Shown piece by piece: positions 23,332-32,541 of a DNA stretch of 64,000 bases. This stretch comes from Pseudideonella sakaiensis. GTDB lineage: Bacteria; Pseudomonadota; Gammaproteobacteria; Burkholderiales; Burkholderiaceae_C. The first letter of the stretch is position 1; every line of letters starts with the position of its first letter. The translations under genes were made by a program, and so were the position numbers. The notes beneath the pieces were generated by a model, which was not told the DNA's origin, searched no databases, and saw only the letters and a list, made by a program, of their open reading frames with translations. The stretch lies in contig NZ_BBYR01000001.1 of NCBI RefSeq assembly GCF_001293525.1, positions 62,001 to 126,000 of the forward strand, in the 5' to 3' direction.

Positions 23332-23395
23332 GGGCGCCGGGCCGGTCGCCGCGGTGGCCGGCCCCGCCGGCGCTGCGGCGGCCGGCCGTCCGCCC

Positions 23396-23887
23396 TCAGC
23401 GCCCGCGCCGCACGCGCAGGATCTCGTCCAGGATCAGGCAGGCCGCGCCGACGGTGATCGCGCTGTCGGCCACGTTGAAGGACGGGAAGTACCAGCCGCC
23501 CGCGTGGACCTGGATGAAGTCGACCACGTAGCCGTGCAGCAGGCGGTCGACCACGTTGCCGATCGCGCCGCCAAGGATCAGCGAGAGCGCCCAGCCGAAC
23601 AGCCGCTGCCCGCCGTGCTGCTTCAGCATCCAGACGATGAAGACCGTCGCGACGGCGCCCAGGCCGACGAAGAACCAGCGCTGCCAGCCCGACGCGCCGG
23701 CCAGGAAGCTGAAGGCGGCGCCGGTGTTGTGCACCCGGACCACGTTGAAGAACGAGGTCACGGTGCGGCTGTCGCCGAGCTGGAAGTAGCCGAGGATCAG
23801 CGTCTTCGTGAACTGGTCCAGCAGGATCACCACCAGCGCGATCCCCAGCCACGGCAGCAGGCTGCCGCCCTTGCGCGCGCCGGCCAT
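23396..23887 (-). CDS. lspA: Lipoprotein signal peptidase
   Basis: A 163-residue inner-membrane aspartic peptidase (signal peptidase II) that removes the signal peptide from diacylglyceryl-prolipoproteins. Four hydrophobic spans are visible. The two catalytic aspartates are in [17 protein letters not shown] (Asp114) and FNVADSAIT (Asp141). The start ATG overlaps the ileS stop by one base (TGATG). It is last in ribF-ileS-lspA, a conserved arrangement. The window contains several likely clients with lipoboxes. Confidence 0.96.
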   Translation of the reverse strand: MAGARKGGSLLPWLGIALVVILLDQFTKTLILGYFQLGDSRTVTSFFNVVRVHNTGAAFSFLAGASGWQRWFFVGLGAVATVFIVWMLKQHGGQRLFGWALSLILGGAIGNVVDRLLHGYVVDFIQVHAGGWYFPSFNVADSAITVGAACLILDEILRVRRGR

Positions 23888-26775
23888 CAGGCCACCGTCC
23901 GGACTTCGCCGGCGCCGAACAGGTTGCCGGTGCAGCGGCCGCACAGCGTCGGGTGGGCCGGGTCGTGGCCGACGTCGGCGCGGTAATGCCAGCAGCGCTC
24001 GCACTTCGGCTGTGTCGAGGGCACGACCTCGGCCTGCGGCTCGAAGGACGCGTCGGCTTCGGCCGGCGCCAGCGCGGCCTGCGAGGTGATGGTGACGAAG
24101 CGCAGGTCCTCGCCCAGGCTCGCCAGCAGCGCATGGTCGTCGGCGTTCAGCCGCAGCGTCACCTCGGCCTGCAACGACGCGCCGACCCGGCCCTCCGCGC
24201 GCACCGCCTCGATCGCCTTGTTGACCGTGTCGCGGATCGCGCGGATGCGGTCCCAGCGCGCCAGCAGCGCGTCGTCCTGCCAGGCGGCAGTGTCGACATA
24301 GACCTCGGTGAAGATCGACGGGGACCGCCCGGGCGCGAAGATCGCCCAGGCCTCCTCGGCGGTGAAGCTCAGGAAGGGCGCCATCCAGCGCAGCATCGCG
24401 TGCGTCAGCTGCCACAGCGCGGTCTGCGCGCTGCGCCGCGCCAGGCTCTTCGGCGGCGTCGTGTAGAGGCGGTCCTTCAGCACGTCGAGGTAGAAGGCGC
24501 CCAGGTCCTCGCTGCAGAAGACCTGCAACTTGGCCACCACCGGGTGGAACTCGTAGACCTCGTAGTGCGCGAGGATCTCGGCCTGCAGCGCGGCGGTGCG
24601 CGCCAGCGCCCAGCGGTCGATCTCCAGCAGCTCGCCCGTCGGCACGGCGTCGGCGGCCGGGTCGAAGTCGGCGGTGTTGGCCAGCAGGAAGCGCAGCGTG
24701 TTGCGGATGCGCCGGTAGGCGTCGACGACGCGCGCGAGGATCTTGTCGTCGCCGGCGATGTCGCCCGAATAGTCGCTCGCGGCGACCCACAGCCGGATGA
24801 TCTCGGCGCCCAGCTTCTTGCTGATCTCCTGCGGGTCGATGCCGTTGCCGAGCGACTTGCTCATCTTGCGGCCCTGGCTGTCGACGGTGAAGCCGTGGGT
24901 CAGCAGGCCGCGGTAGGGCGCGCGGTCCTCCAGCGCGCAGGCCAGCAGCAGCGAGCTGTGGAACCAGCCGCGGTGCTGGTCGTGGCCCTCCAGGTACAGG
25001 TCGGCCTCCGGTCCCTCGGCGTGGTGGCCTTCCGGATGGGTGCCGCGCAGCACGTGGAAGAAGGTCGAGCCGGAATCGAACCAGACCTCCAGGATGTCAC
25101 TGGACTTCAGGTAGTGGGCCGCGTCCTCGGCGCCGAGCATCTCCTCGGCCGTGACCCGGCTCCAGGCCTCGATGCCGCCGCGCTCGACGATCTCGGCCGC
25201 GCGGTCGAGGATCTCCATCGTGCGCGGGTGCGGCTCGCCGCTGTCCTTGTGCAGGAAGAAGGGGATGGGCACGCCCCAGCTGCGCTGGCGGCTGATGCAC
25301 CAGTCCGGCCGGTTGGCGATCATGTCGTGCAGCCGCGCCTTGCCGTTGGCCGGGTAGAAGGCGGTCTGCTCGATCGCCGCCAGTGCCAGCTCGCGCAGCG
25401 TGCGCGGGGCCTTGTCGCGCGTGAAGATGCCCTCGCCCTCGTCCATGCGGATGAACCACTGCGCGGCGGCGCGGTAGATCACCGGCGTCTTGTGGCGCCA
25501 GCAGTGCGGGTAGCTGTGCGTGATCGTCTCGGTCGCGAACAGCCGGCCGGCGTCGCGCAGCGCCTCGATGACCTGCGGCACCGCCTTCCAGATCGACAGG
25601 CCGCCGAACAGCGGGAAGTCGGCGGCGTACTGCCCATTGGCCTGCACCGGGTTCAGGATCGCGTCGTAGGCGAGGCCGTTGGCGACGCAGCTCTGGAAGT
25701 CGTCCAGGCCGTAGGCAGGCGAGGAGTGGACGATGCCGGTGCCGTCGTCGGCGGTGGCGTAGTCGGCCAGGTAGACCGGGCTCAGGCGGTCGTAGCCGGG
25801 GTGCACGCGCGACAGCGGGTGACGGAAGCGCAGGCCGCCGAGGCGGGCGCCCGGCACCGTGGCCCGCACCGTGCCGGCCAGGCCGTAGCGCGCGAGGCAG
25901 GTCTCCACCAGCGCGGCCGCCAGCACCAGCAGGCCGCGCTCGGTGTCGACCAGCGCATAGTCCAGCGCCGGGTTCAGGTTCAGCGCCTGGTTGGCGGGAA
26001 TCGTCCAGGCGGTGGTGGTCCAGATCACCGCGAAGGCCGGCTTGTCGAGCGCCGGCAGGCCGAAGGCCTCGGCCAGGCGCTCAGGCTCGGCGGCCTCGAA
26101 GCCGACGTCCAGCGTCTGGCTCTTCTTGTCGGCGTACTCGATCTCGAACTCGGCCAGCGAGGAACCGCAGTCGAAGCACCAGTACACCGGCTTCAGCCCG
26201 CGGTAGACGAAGCCGCGCTCGATCACCCGCTTGAAGGCGCGCAGCTCGCCGGCCTCGTTCGCGTAGTCCATCGTGCGGTAGGGCCGGGCCCAGTCGCCGA
26301 GCACGCCCAGGCGCTTGAAGTCGGCCATCTGCTGGCCGATCTGCTCGGTCGCGTAGGCGCGGCTCTTCGCCTGCATCTCGTCGCGGCCGAGGTGGCGGCC
26401 GTAGGCCTTCTCGATCGCGTTCTCGATCGGCAGGCCGTGGCAGTCCCAGCCGGGCACGTACTGCGCGTCGAAGCCGGCCAGCTGGCGGGCCTTGGTGATC
26501 ATGTCCTTCAGGACCTTGTTCACCGCGTGGCCCATGTGGATCTGCCCGTTGGCATACGGCGGGCCGTCGTGCAGGATGAACTTCGGCGCCCCGCAGCGGG
26601 CCTCGCGCAGGCGGCGGTAGCGGCCTTCCTCGTCCCACTGGCGCACCCAGCCCGGCTCGCGCTTCGGCAGGTCGCCGCGCATCGGGAAGGGCGTGTCCGG
26701 CAGGTTCAGCGTGGCACGGTAGTCGGTGGCCGGCGCGGCGGCGGCGGAGGAGGCGGGCGTGTCGGAGGCGGACAT
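23887..26775 (-). CDS. ileS: Isoleucyl-tRNA synthetase
   Basis: A 962-residue class I aminoacyl-tRNA synthetase that charges tRNA-Ile and edits mischarged valine. It has the HIGH-type motif H80-M-G-H83 in [17 protein letters not shown], the KMSKS loop near residue 637, and a C-terminal zinc finger ([12 protein letters not shown] and [11 protein letters not shown]). The start at 26775 gives [10 protein letters not shown] followed by an Ala-rich stretch and then the conserved [18 protein letters not shown]; the frame is open further upstream but without family character. It sits between ribF and lspA and has its own candidate promoter at the ribF stop. Confidence 0.97.
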   Translation of the reverse strand: MSASDTPASSAAAAPATDYRATLNLPDTPFPMRGDLPKREPGWVRQWDEEGRYRRLREARCGAPKFILHDGPPYANGQIHMGHAVNKVLKDMITKARQLAGFDAQYVPGWDCHGLPIENAIEKAYGRHLGRDEMQAKSRAYATEQIGQQMADFKRLGVLGDWARPYRTMDYANEAGELRAFKRVIERGFVYRGLKPVYWCFDCGSSLAEFEIEYADKKSQTLDVGFEAAEPERLAEAFGLPALDKPAFAVIWTTTAWTIPANQALNLNPALDYALVDTERGLLVLAAALVETCLARYGLAGTVRATVPGARLGGLRFRHPLSRVHPGYDRLSPVYLADYATADDGTGIVHSSPAYGLDDFQSCVANGLAYDAILNPVQANGQYAADFPLFGGLSIWKAVPQVIEALRDAGRLFATETITHSYPHCWRHKTPVIYRAAAQWFIRMDEGEGIFTRDKAPRTLRELALAAIEQTAFYPANGKARLHDMIANRPDWCISRQRSWGVPIPFFLHKDSGEPHPRTMEILDRAAEIVERGGIEAWSRVTAEEMLGAEDAAHYLKSSDILEVWFDSGSTFFHVLRGTHPEGHHAEGPEADLYLEGHDQHRGWFHSSLLLACALEDRAPYRGLLTHGFTVDSQGRKMSKSLGNGIDPQEISKKLGAEIIRLWVAASDYSGDIAGDDKILARVVDAYRRIRNTLRFLLANTADFDPAADAVPTGELLEIDRWALARTAALQAEILAHYEVYEFHPVVAKLQVFCSEDLGAFYLDVLKDRLYTTPPKSLARRSAQTALWQLTHAMLRWMAPFLSFTAEEAWAIFAPGRSPSIFTEVYVDTAAWQDDALLARWDRIRAIRDTVNKAIEAVRAEGRVGASLQAEVTLRLNADDHALLASLGEDLRFVTITSQAALAPAEADASFEPQAEVVPSTQPKCERCWHYRADVGHDPAHPTLCGRCTGNLFGAGEVRTVA

Positions 26776-26987
26776 GGCGTCGTCGGCAGGGCGGTGGCCG
26801 GGCCGCGGGGCGGGCCCACGGACGCGGCGAGGATCGAGCGGGGCGGATGGCGCTGGGCCATCGCGGCGGCGGGTGCGGGGGCCCGGGCGGCGCGCGCCGG
26901 GCCGGCCGCCGTCAAATTCGATCGCGGGTGGTCTGCCGGCGGGTCGCCGAGGGGATGCGGCAGGGCAGGGCGTGGGCCATGGCGCGG

Positions 26988-26993
26988 ATTCTA
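26988..26993 (-). promoter_or_regulatory. Probable internal promoter (-10) for ileS-lspA
   Basis: TAGAATCCGCGCC on the minus strand, where the first three bases of the hexamer are the ribF stop codon TAG. Transcription would begin near an ATG at 26980 that opens a 22-codon frame ending at 26912, giving a leader of about 205 bases ahead of ileS. Confidence 0.45.
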
Positions 26994-27974
26994 GCTGGCC
27001 GCTCCGCGCGCCCCGTCCGCGCCGGCCCACCAGGCCAGCGCATCGCGGCGGTCCTGCTCGATGCCGGCGCGCAGCGCCTCGATCGAGTCGTAGCGCCGCT
27101 CCGCGTGCAGCCGGTGCAGCAGCTCCACCCGCACGCAGCGGCCGTAGGCACCGTCGCTGCCCAGCTCGGCCGGCCAGTCGAAGCAGGTGGTCTCGAGCAG
27201 CAGCCGGCCGGCGTCCTCGACGGTCGGGCGCACGCCCAGGCTCGCCACGCCCCGCAGCGGCTGCGGCGCCAGGCCGTGCACCTGCACCACGAAGATCCCG
27301 TCCGCCGCGCAGCGGCGGTAGGGGAAGCGCAGGTTGAGGGTGGGAAAGCCGAGCGTGCGGCCGAGCTTGCGGCCGTGCACCACGTGGCCGCTCAAGGCAT
27401 AGGGCCGCCCGAGCAGCGCGCGCGCCTCGTCCATGCGGCCGGCCGCCAGCGCCTCGCGCACCGCCGAGCTGCTGACGCGCAGGCCGTGCACCTCGTAGCT
27501 CTGCATGCGCGCGACGTCGAAGCCCAGGCGGCTGCCGGCGGCATCCAGCCGCGCGTAGTCGCCGGCGCGCCGTGCGCCGTAGCGGAAGTCGTCGCCCACC
27601 AGCACGTAGCGCGCGCCCAGTCCCTGCACCAGCACCTGCTCGACGAAGGCCTCGGCATCCAGGCTGGCGAGCCGCGCGTCGAAGCGCAGGATCACCGCCT
27701 GGTCGATGCCGCAGCGCTCGAGCTCGGCCAGCTTGTCGCGCAGCGTGGCGATGCGCGCCGGCGCCCGCTCGGGCTGGCCGGCCGCGTGCGCGAAGTAGTC
27801 CCGCGGGTGCGGTTCGAAGCTCAGCACGCACGAGGGCAGGCCCCGGTGGCGGGCCTCGTTCGTCAGCAGGGCCAGCATCGCCTGGTGGCCCCGGTGCACG
27901 CCATCGAAGTTGCCGATCGTCAGCGCGCAGGCCGGCGCGAGGCCGGGCGCGCGGAATCCGCGGAACAGTCGCAT
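26991..27974 (-). CDS. ribF: Bifunctional riboflavin kinase / FAD synthetase
   Basis: A 327-residue enzyme that phosphorylates riboflavin to FMN and adenylylates FMN to FAD. The N-terminal nucleotidyltransferase half has [10 protein letters not shown] at 21-30 and SSSAVREAL near 165. The C-terminal flavokinase half begins about residue 190 with [22 protein letters not shown], containing the GxxxGFPT substrate loop. It is first in ribF-ileS-lspA. No FMN riboswitch is visible upstream. The start has no Shine-Dalgarno sequence, but a GATAAT hexamer ends six bases upstream, suggesting a leaderless message. Confidence 0.95.
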   Translation of the reverse strand: MRLFRGFRAPGLAPACALTIGNFDGVHRGHQAMLALLTNEARHRGLPSCVLSFEPHPRDYFAHAAGQPERAPARIATLRDKLAELERCGIDQAVILRFDARLASLDAEAFVEQVLVQGLGARYVLVGDDFRYGARRAGDYARLDAAGSRLGFDVARMQSYEVHGLRVSSSAVREALAAGRMDEARALLGRPYALSGHVVHGRKLGRTLGFPTLNLRFPYRRCAADGIFVVQVHGLAPQPLRGVASLGVRPTVEDAGRLLLETTCFDWPAELGSDGAYGRCVRVELLHRLHAERRYDSIEALRAGIEQDRRDALAWWAGADGARGAAS

Positions 27975-27980
27975 CGGCCG

Positions 27981-27986
27981 ATTATC
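27981..27986 (-). promoter_or_regulatory. Possible -10 element of ribF
   Basis: GATAAT on the minus strand, separated from the ribF ATG by six bases. No clear -35. If real, the ribF mRNA would be leaderless. Confidence 0.35.
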
Positions 27987-28110
27987 GACCGGGACCGGCA
28001 GCGCCCTCGGGTGGCGGCCTGCGGGTGTCCGCGCCGCAGGCCCCGGCCGTTCCGGACGCCGTGCGCCGGGCCCGCTGGCGCGGCCTGGCCGGGCGTGCGC
28101 CGCGCAGCGA

Positions 28111-29343
28111 CTAGCCCGCCGCGTCGTCGGTCCGCGACTCCCGCAGCCGACGGTAGATCAGGCCGCGCGAGACGCCGAGCCGCCGCGCCGCGGCGGCGAC
28201 GTTGCCGCCGCAGGCCTCGATCGCCCGCCGCACGCAGGCGCGGTCGGCATCGCGCAGCGTGCCGGGCGGGCGCAGCGCCGGCGCGTCCGGCGCGCTCGCC
28301 GGCACGGTGGGCATCTCGGGCCTCGCCGCCGGGGGCGGGGTGTCGTCGGCGTCGGCCGGTCTCCCGTGCGGTGTGTCCGATCGGCTCGCGCGGCGGACCT
28401 GCAGCCAGATGGCCAGGCCCGTGGGCAGGCGCCAGGCCCGGGGCTCGCCGAGGTCGGCCCAGCGGGCGCAGCTGGCCAGGGTGAGGCCCAGCACGTCCTC
28501 GGCCCACGGGCCGCTTCCGGCGGCCCACGCCGGCGGCAGGCCGAGCAGCCGGGCGGCGGCGGCGTTGGCCCAGTCCAGGCGGCCGCCGTCGTCCAGGCAC
28601 AGCATGCCGGCCAGCGGGGTGTCGAGCAGCGTCGGCGCGAGCTGCAGGTGCAGCACGAGCCGGTCGGCCGACTCGGCGCACAGCAGCCGGTTCTCGATCG
28701 CGGTGGCGTAGAGCGCCACCAGGGCCGACGCATCGAAGGCAAAGGGCAGGTGCTCGCTCGAGATGTCGAGCACGCCGGCAACGGACCCGCGCCGGTCGCG
28801 GATCGGCGCGGCCACGCAGTGCATCGCGCCGACGTTGCCGAAGAAGTGCTCGCCGCCGGTCACCGCGCAGGGCGCGCCGGTGCGCAGCGTGATGCCGGGA
28901 GCCGAGGTGCCGATCACCTCCTCCGACAGGTCGACGCCGATGCGGCTGGCGGCCGGCATCACCTGCTCGTGCGCACGGGGCGCGGCCCGGCTGTTGCCGA
29001 TCACCACGCCGGCCGCGTCCGTCAGCAGCGCGGTGCCGCTGGTGCCCTGCAGGGCATGCGCCAGGTGCGCGAGCTCGCGCGTGGCGGCCGCCAGCAGGTG
29101 GCGGTTGCGCCGCAGCACGGTCTGCACCCGGGCCGGCGTCACGGGTTCGAAGGCGACGGACCGGTCGGGGTCGCGGCGGGCCCGCAGGCAGCGCGACCAG
29201 GACTGCAGCACCGCCTCGGGCACCAGCCCCGAGGGCCGGTCGCCCGCGTCGAAGAAGCGCTCCCGTGCCAGCGCAATGCGCTGCGCGGCGCTGGTGAAGA
29301 AGGGGCCGGACGGCGCGAGCCCGGGGTGTGCTTGCAGCGACAT
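28111..29343 (-). CDS. GAF/Fis-type transcriptional regulator lacking the AAA+ domain
   Basis: A 410-residue regulator. The N-terminal half resembles the sensor domain of AcoR-type activators (SWSRCLRARRDPD, then a GAF-like region GTALLTDAAGVVIGNS to GGEHFFGNVGAMHCVAAPIRDRRGSVAGVLDIS). A PAS-like stretch follows at about 225-300, and the C-terminus is a Fis-type helix-turn-helix (RRAIEACGGNVAAAARRLGVSRGLIYRRL). The sigma-54-interacting AAA+ domain that normally sits between is absent. It is divergent from the PQQ dehydrogenase, with a 213-base shared intergenic region, and probably controls it. The ligand is unknown. Confidence 0.85.
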   Translation of the reverse strand: MSLQAHPGLAPSGPFFTSAAQRIALARERFFDAGDRPSGLVPEAVLQSWSRCLRARRDPDRSVAFEPVTPARVQTVLRRNRHLLAAATRELAHLAHALQGTSGTALLTDAAGVVIGNSRAAPRAHEQVMPAASRIGVDLSEEVIGTSAPGITLRTGAPCAVTGGEHFFGNVGAMHCVAAPIRDRRGSVAGVLDISSEHLPFAFDASALVALYATAIENRLLCAESADRLVLHLQLAPTLLDTPLAGMLCLDDGGRLDWANAAAARLLGLPPAWAAGSGPWAEDVLGLTLASCARWADLGEPRAWRLPTGLAIWLQVRRASRSDTPHGRPADADDTPPPAARPEMPTVPASAPDAPALRPPGTLRDADRACVRRAIEACGGNVAAAARRLGVSRGLIYRRLRESRTDDAAG

Positions 29344-29387
29344 GGGCCGCGAGCATGCCGGCCGGCCGGGTCGTCGGCAAGCGTGGT

Positions 29388-29423
29388 CTTCCCCGGTCGG
29401 GCGTCGGCCCGGGAAGGATTCCC
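29388..29423. promoter_or_regulatory. Candidate operator between regulator and PQQ dehydrogenase
   Basis: Overlapping inverted repeats: CTTCCCCGG at 29388-29396 against CCCGGGAAG at 29408-29416, and a perfect GGGAA-GGA-TTCCC at 29411-29423. The position in a divergent regulator/target gap makes a binding site plausible. No sigma-54 -24/-12 sequence was found in the gap. Confidence 0.35.
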
Positions 29424-29556
29424 AGGCGGTGTGCCGCGACGGAACATCCCGGCGGGCGGGCTTGCCCGGACTTGAGACGCGCGCGCCGGTGGCCAAGGAT
29501 CCGGCCCGTGCGTCGGCCCCGCGGGCGGCGCGCCCCACGATCCAGGAGACGTCCCG

Positions 29557-31689
29557 ATGCCTTTCCACCCCACCCGCCCGCTCGGGCTGGCCGCCGTCCT
29601 CGGCCTGCTGCTCGGCTGCACCTCGCCGGCGCCGTCCGGTCCGGGCGGCGGCAGCACCTCGCTCGCCCAGGTCCGCGCCGCGGCCGGCAAGGTCGATGGC
29701 GCCTACATCCGCGCCAATGCCGCGACGACGGTCGACTGGCCGAGCTACGGCCTCGACCACGGCGAGTCGCGCTTCAGCCGCCTGACCCAGATCGACACCG
29801 GGAACGTGCAGCGGCTCGGCCTGGCCTGGACCTACGACCTCGAGAGCACGCGCGGCGTCGAGGCCACGCCGCTGGTGGTCGACGGGGTGATGTTCGTCAC
29901 CGCGTCGTGGAGCGTGGTGCACGCGGTCGACGTGCGCAGCGGCCGTCGCCTCTGGACCTTCGACCCGAAGGTGGACCGCGCCTACGGCTACCGCGGCTGC
30001 TGCGACGTCGTCAACCGCGGCGTGGCGCTGCACAAGGGCAAGGTCTACGTCGCCGCCTACGACGGCCGGCTGTTCGCACTGGACGCCGACACCGGCCAGC
30101 CGGTCTGGTCGCGCGACACCATCGTCGACCGGCGCTACAGCTACACCATCACTGGCGCGCCCCGCGTCTTCAACGGCAAGGTGATCATCGGCAACGGCGG
30201 GGCGGAGTACGGCGTGCGCGGCTACATCACCGCCTACGACGCCGACACCGGCGACCAGAAGTGGCGCTGGTTCACCGTGCCCGGCGATCCGTCCAAGCCC
30301 TTCGAGAACGAGGCGATGGCCCGGGCCGCGAAGACCTGGGATCCGGCCGGCCGCTGGTGGGAGGCCGGCGGCGGCGGCACCGCCTGGGACACGATGACCT
30401 TCGACCCGGAGCTGAACCTGATGTACGTCGGCACCGGCAACGGCAGCCCGTGGGCGCGCAACAAGCGCAGCCCGGCCGGCGGCGACAACCTCTACCTCGC
30501 GAGCATCGTCGCGCTGGATCCCGACACCGGCACCTACCGCTGGCACTACCAGCAGACGCCGGGCGACAACTGGGACTTCACCTCGACCCAGCCGATGATC
30601 CTGGCCGACCTGCGCATCGACGGCCGCCTGCGCAAGGTGATCCTGCATGCGCCGAAGAACGGCTTCTTCTTCGTGCTCGACCGCAGCACCGGCCAGTTCA
30701 TCTCGGCCAAGCCCTTCACCGAGGTCAACTGGGCCAGCGGCTACGACGCCGCCGGCCGCCCGATCGAGACGCCGATGGCGCGCACCGCGGACCGGCCGCG
30801 CGAGATCATCCCGAGCGCCTTCGGCGCGCGCAACTGGCACCCGATGTCCTTCAACCCGCAGACCGGCCTGGTCTACATGCCGGTGCAGAACATCCCGCTG
30901 ACGCTGATGGACAACGCCGGCTGGGGCTTCAACCGCGGCTCGCCGGGCGAGCCGCACAGCAACATCGGCTGGAACACCGCGACGATCATCAACGCGCAGC
31001 CGCCGAGTTCGGCGCTGTCGGGCCGGCTGGTCGCGTGGGACCCGGTGGCGCAGAAGGAGGTCTGGCGCCAGGAGCATGCGGCGCCGTGGAACGGCGGCAC
31101 GCTGACGACGGCCGGCAACCTGGTGTTCCAGGGCACGGCGGACGGGCGCTTCGTCGCCTACGACGCGCGCAACGGCCGCAAGCTGTGGGAGTCGCCGACC
31201 GGCACCGGTGTGGTGGCGGCGCCCGTCACCTACCAGGTCGATGGCCGCCAGTACGTGTCGGTGGCGGTCGGCTGGGGCGGCGTCTACGGCCTCGCCGGCC
31301 GCCACACCGAGCGTGCCGGCACGGGCACGGTCTACACCTTCGCGCTCGACGGCAAGGCACCGCCGCCTGCGGCCGTGCCCTACCGGCTGAATGCGCTGCT
31401 GAAGGGCGTGACGTACGACCCGTCCCAGGTCCAGGCCGGCACGGCGATCTACGTCAGCAACTGTGCCTTCTGCCATGGCGTGCCGGGTGTCGACCGCGGC
31501 GGCAACATCCCCAACCTCGGCTACTCCGCCACCGCGGTGATCGAGCACCTCGACCGCTTCGTCTTCGCCGGGCCCGGCGTCGCCAACGGCATGCCGGACT
31601 TCACCGGCAAGCTGCAGCCCGCCGACGTGGAGAAGCTCAAGGCCTTCATCCAGGGCACGGCCGACGCGATCCGGCCGAAGCAGCCCTGA
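29557..31689 (+). CDS. PQQ-dependent quinohemoprotein alcohol dehydrogenase
   Basis: A 710-residue periplasmic enzyme that oxidises alcohols using PQQ and passes electrons to its own haem. It has an eight-bladed propeller (WSYGLDHGESRFSRL-type opening near 61, repeated W-motifs), the vicinal disulfide C148-C149 in GYRGCCDVVNRG, a catalytic aspartate in DNWDFTS, and a C-terminal cytochrome c domain with C636-A-F-C639-H640. This is the type II (quinohemoprotein) plan. The leader ends LLLGC with Cys21, a lipobox, so the enzyme may be membrane-anchored. No PQQ synthesis genes or partner cytochrome are adjacent. Confidence 0.94.
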   Translation: MPFHPTRPLGLAAVLGLLLGCTSPAPSGPGGGSTSLAQVRAAAGKVDGAYIRANAATTVDWPSYGLDHGESRFSRLTQIDTGNVQRLGLAWTYDLESTRGVEATPLVVDGVMFVTASWSVVHAVDVRSGRRLWTFDPKVDRAYGYRGCCDVVNRGVALHKGKVYVAAYDGRLFALDADTGQPVWSRDTIVDRRYSYTITGAPRVFNGKVIIGNGGAEYGVRGYITAYDADTGDQKWRWFTVPGDPSKPFENEAMARAAKTWDPAGRWWEAGGGGTAWDTMTFDPELNLMYVGTGNGSPWARNKRSPAGGDNLYLASIVALDPDTGTYRWHYQQTPGDNWDFTSTQPMILADLRIDGRLRKVILHAPKNGFFFVLDRSTGQFISAKPFTEVNWASGYDAAGRPIETPMARTADRPREIIPSAFGARNWHPMSFNPQTGLVYMPVQNIPLTLMDNAGWGFNRGSPGEPHSNIGWNTATIINAQPPSSALSGRLVAWDPVAQKEVWRQEHAAPWNGGTLTTAGNLVFQGTADGRFVAYDARNGRKLWESPTGTGVVAAPVTYQVDGRQYVSVAVGWGGVYGLAGRHTERAGTGTVYTFALDGKAPPPAAVPYRLNALLKGVTYDPSQVQAGTAIYVSNCAFCHGVPGVDRGGNIPNLGYSATAVIEHLDRFVFAGPGVANGMPDFTGKLQPADVEKLKAFIQGTADAIRPKQP

Positions 31690-31779
31690 GCGGGCCGGCC
31701 CGCGGGGGCCGTCGGCGGCCGCCGCCGCGGCCTCGGTCGCGGCGCCAGGTCCGCTCGCCGTGGTCGGTGCCGGCTCGTG

Positions 31780-32541
31780 TCAGCCGTCCACCGGCTGCGG
31801 GCCGGGCAGGCGCCGCCACTGGCCCGGCGCCAGGTCGGCGGGCAGCACGAGCGCACCGAAGCCGCTGCGGTGCAGCGCCTCGACGCGGTTGCCCACCGCG
31901 GCCAGCATGCGCTTGACCTGGTGGTAGCGGCCCTCGGCGAGGGTCAGGCGCAGGGCCCGCTCGCCGGTGGCCGTGCAGGCGACCGCGCGCACCGGCCGCG
32001 GGTCGTCGTCGAGCACGACGCCGTCGGCCAGGCGCTGCAGCTGGTCGGCATCGAGCGGGTGCCGCAGCGTCACCTCGTAGACCTTGGGCAGGTGGTGCTT
32101 CGGTGAGGTCCAGCGGTGGATCAGCGCGCCATCGTCGGTCAGCAGCAGCAGCCCGGTGGTGTCCTCGTCGAGCCGGCCGACCGGCTGCACGCCGCGCTGC
32201 CGCAGCGGTGCCGGGAGCAGGCTCAGCACGCTCGGATGGTGGCGCGGCTTCTGCGAGCACTCGTAGCCCGCCGGCTTGTGCAGCAGCACCAGCGCACGGC
32301 CCGGCTGCACCGGCCAGGGCTCGCCGCGCACCTGCAGCACCAGGCCGTCGGGCGCCAGCGGCTCCCACGGGTCCGTCAGCAGCCGATCGCCGAGCGCGAC
32401 CGCGCCGGCCCGCACCAGCCGCGCGCACTCGCGCCGGGTGCCGAAACCCTCGTCGAAGAGGATCGCGGCCAGCGCCTGCGGCGGGTTCGCCGGGGCCGTG
32501 TCGGCCGGCGCCCCGCTGCCGGAGGGAAGCGTCGGGTTCAC
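31780..32541 (-). CDS. rsuA: RsuA-family 16S rRNA pseudouridine synthase
   Basis: A 253-residue enzyme that converts a uridine in rRNA (U516 of 16S in E. coli) to pseudouridine. An S4-like N-terminal part (EGFGTRRECARLVRAGAVALG) is followed by the catalytic domain with the active-site aspartate in GRLDEDTTGLLLLTDDG. HKPAGYECSQKPRHHPSV favours RsuA over RluB/E/F. It starts with GTG at 32541, overlapping the stop of the hydrolase gene (GTGA). It is the last gene of a minus-strand cluster and converges with the PQQ dehydrogenase. Confidence 0.88.
   Translation of the reverse strand: MNPTLPSGSGAPADTAPANPPQALAAILFDEGFGTRRECARLVRAGAVALGDRLLTDPWEPLAPDGLVLQVRGEPWPVQPGRALVLLHKPAGYECSQKPRHHPSVLSLLPAPLRQRGVQPVGRLDEDTTGLLLLTDDGALIHRWTSPKHHLPKVYEVTLRHPLDADQLQRLADGVVLDDDPRPVRAVACTATGERALRLTLAEGRYHQVKRMLAAVGNRVEALHRSGFGALVLPADLAPGQWRRLPGPQPVDG

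Noticed and set aside
27975-28110. FMN riboswitch ahead of ribF
   Set aside because: The gap is short, has no conserved RFN-element sequence, and a -10-like hexamer lies next to the start codon.
29344-29556. Sigma-54 promoter for the PQQ dehydrogenase
   Set aside because: No TGGCAC-N5-TTGC-type sequence occurs in the gap, and the regulator has no AAA+ domain.
28111-31548. A 1145-codon minus-strand frame spanning the PQQ dehydrogenase and the Fis regulator
   Set aside because: Only the last 410 codons (from 29343) encode a protein with recognisable domains; the rest is antisense to the dehydrogenase.
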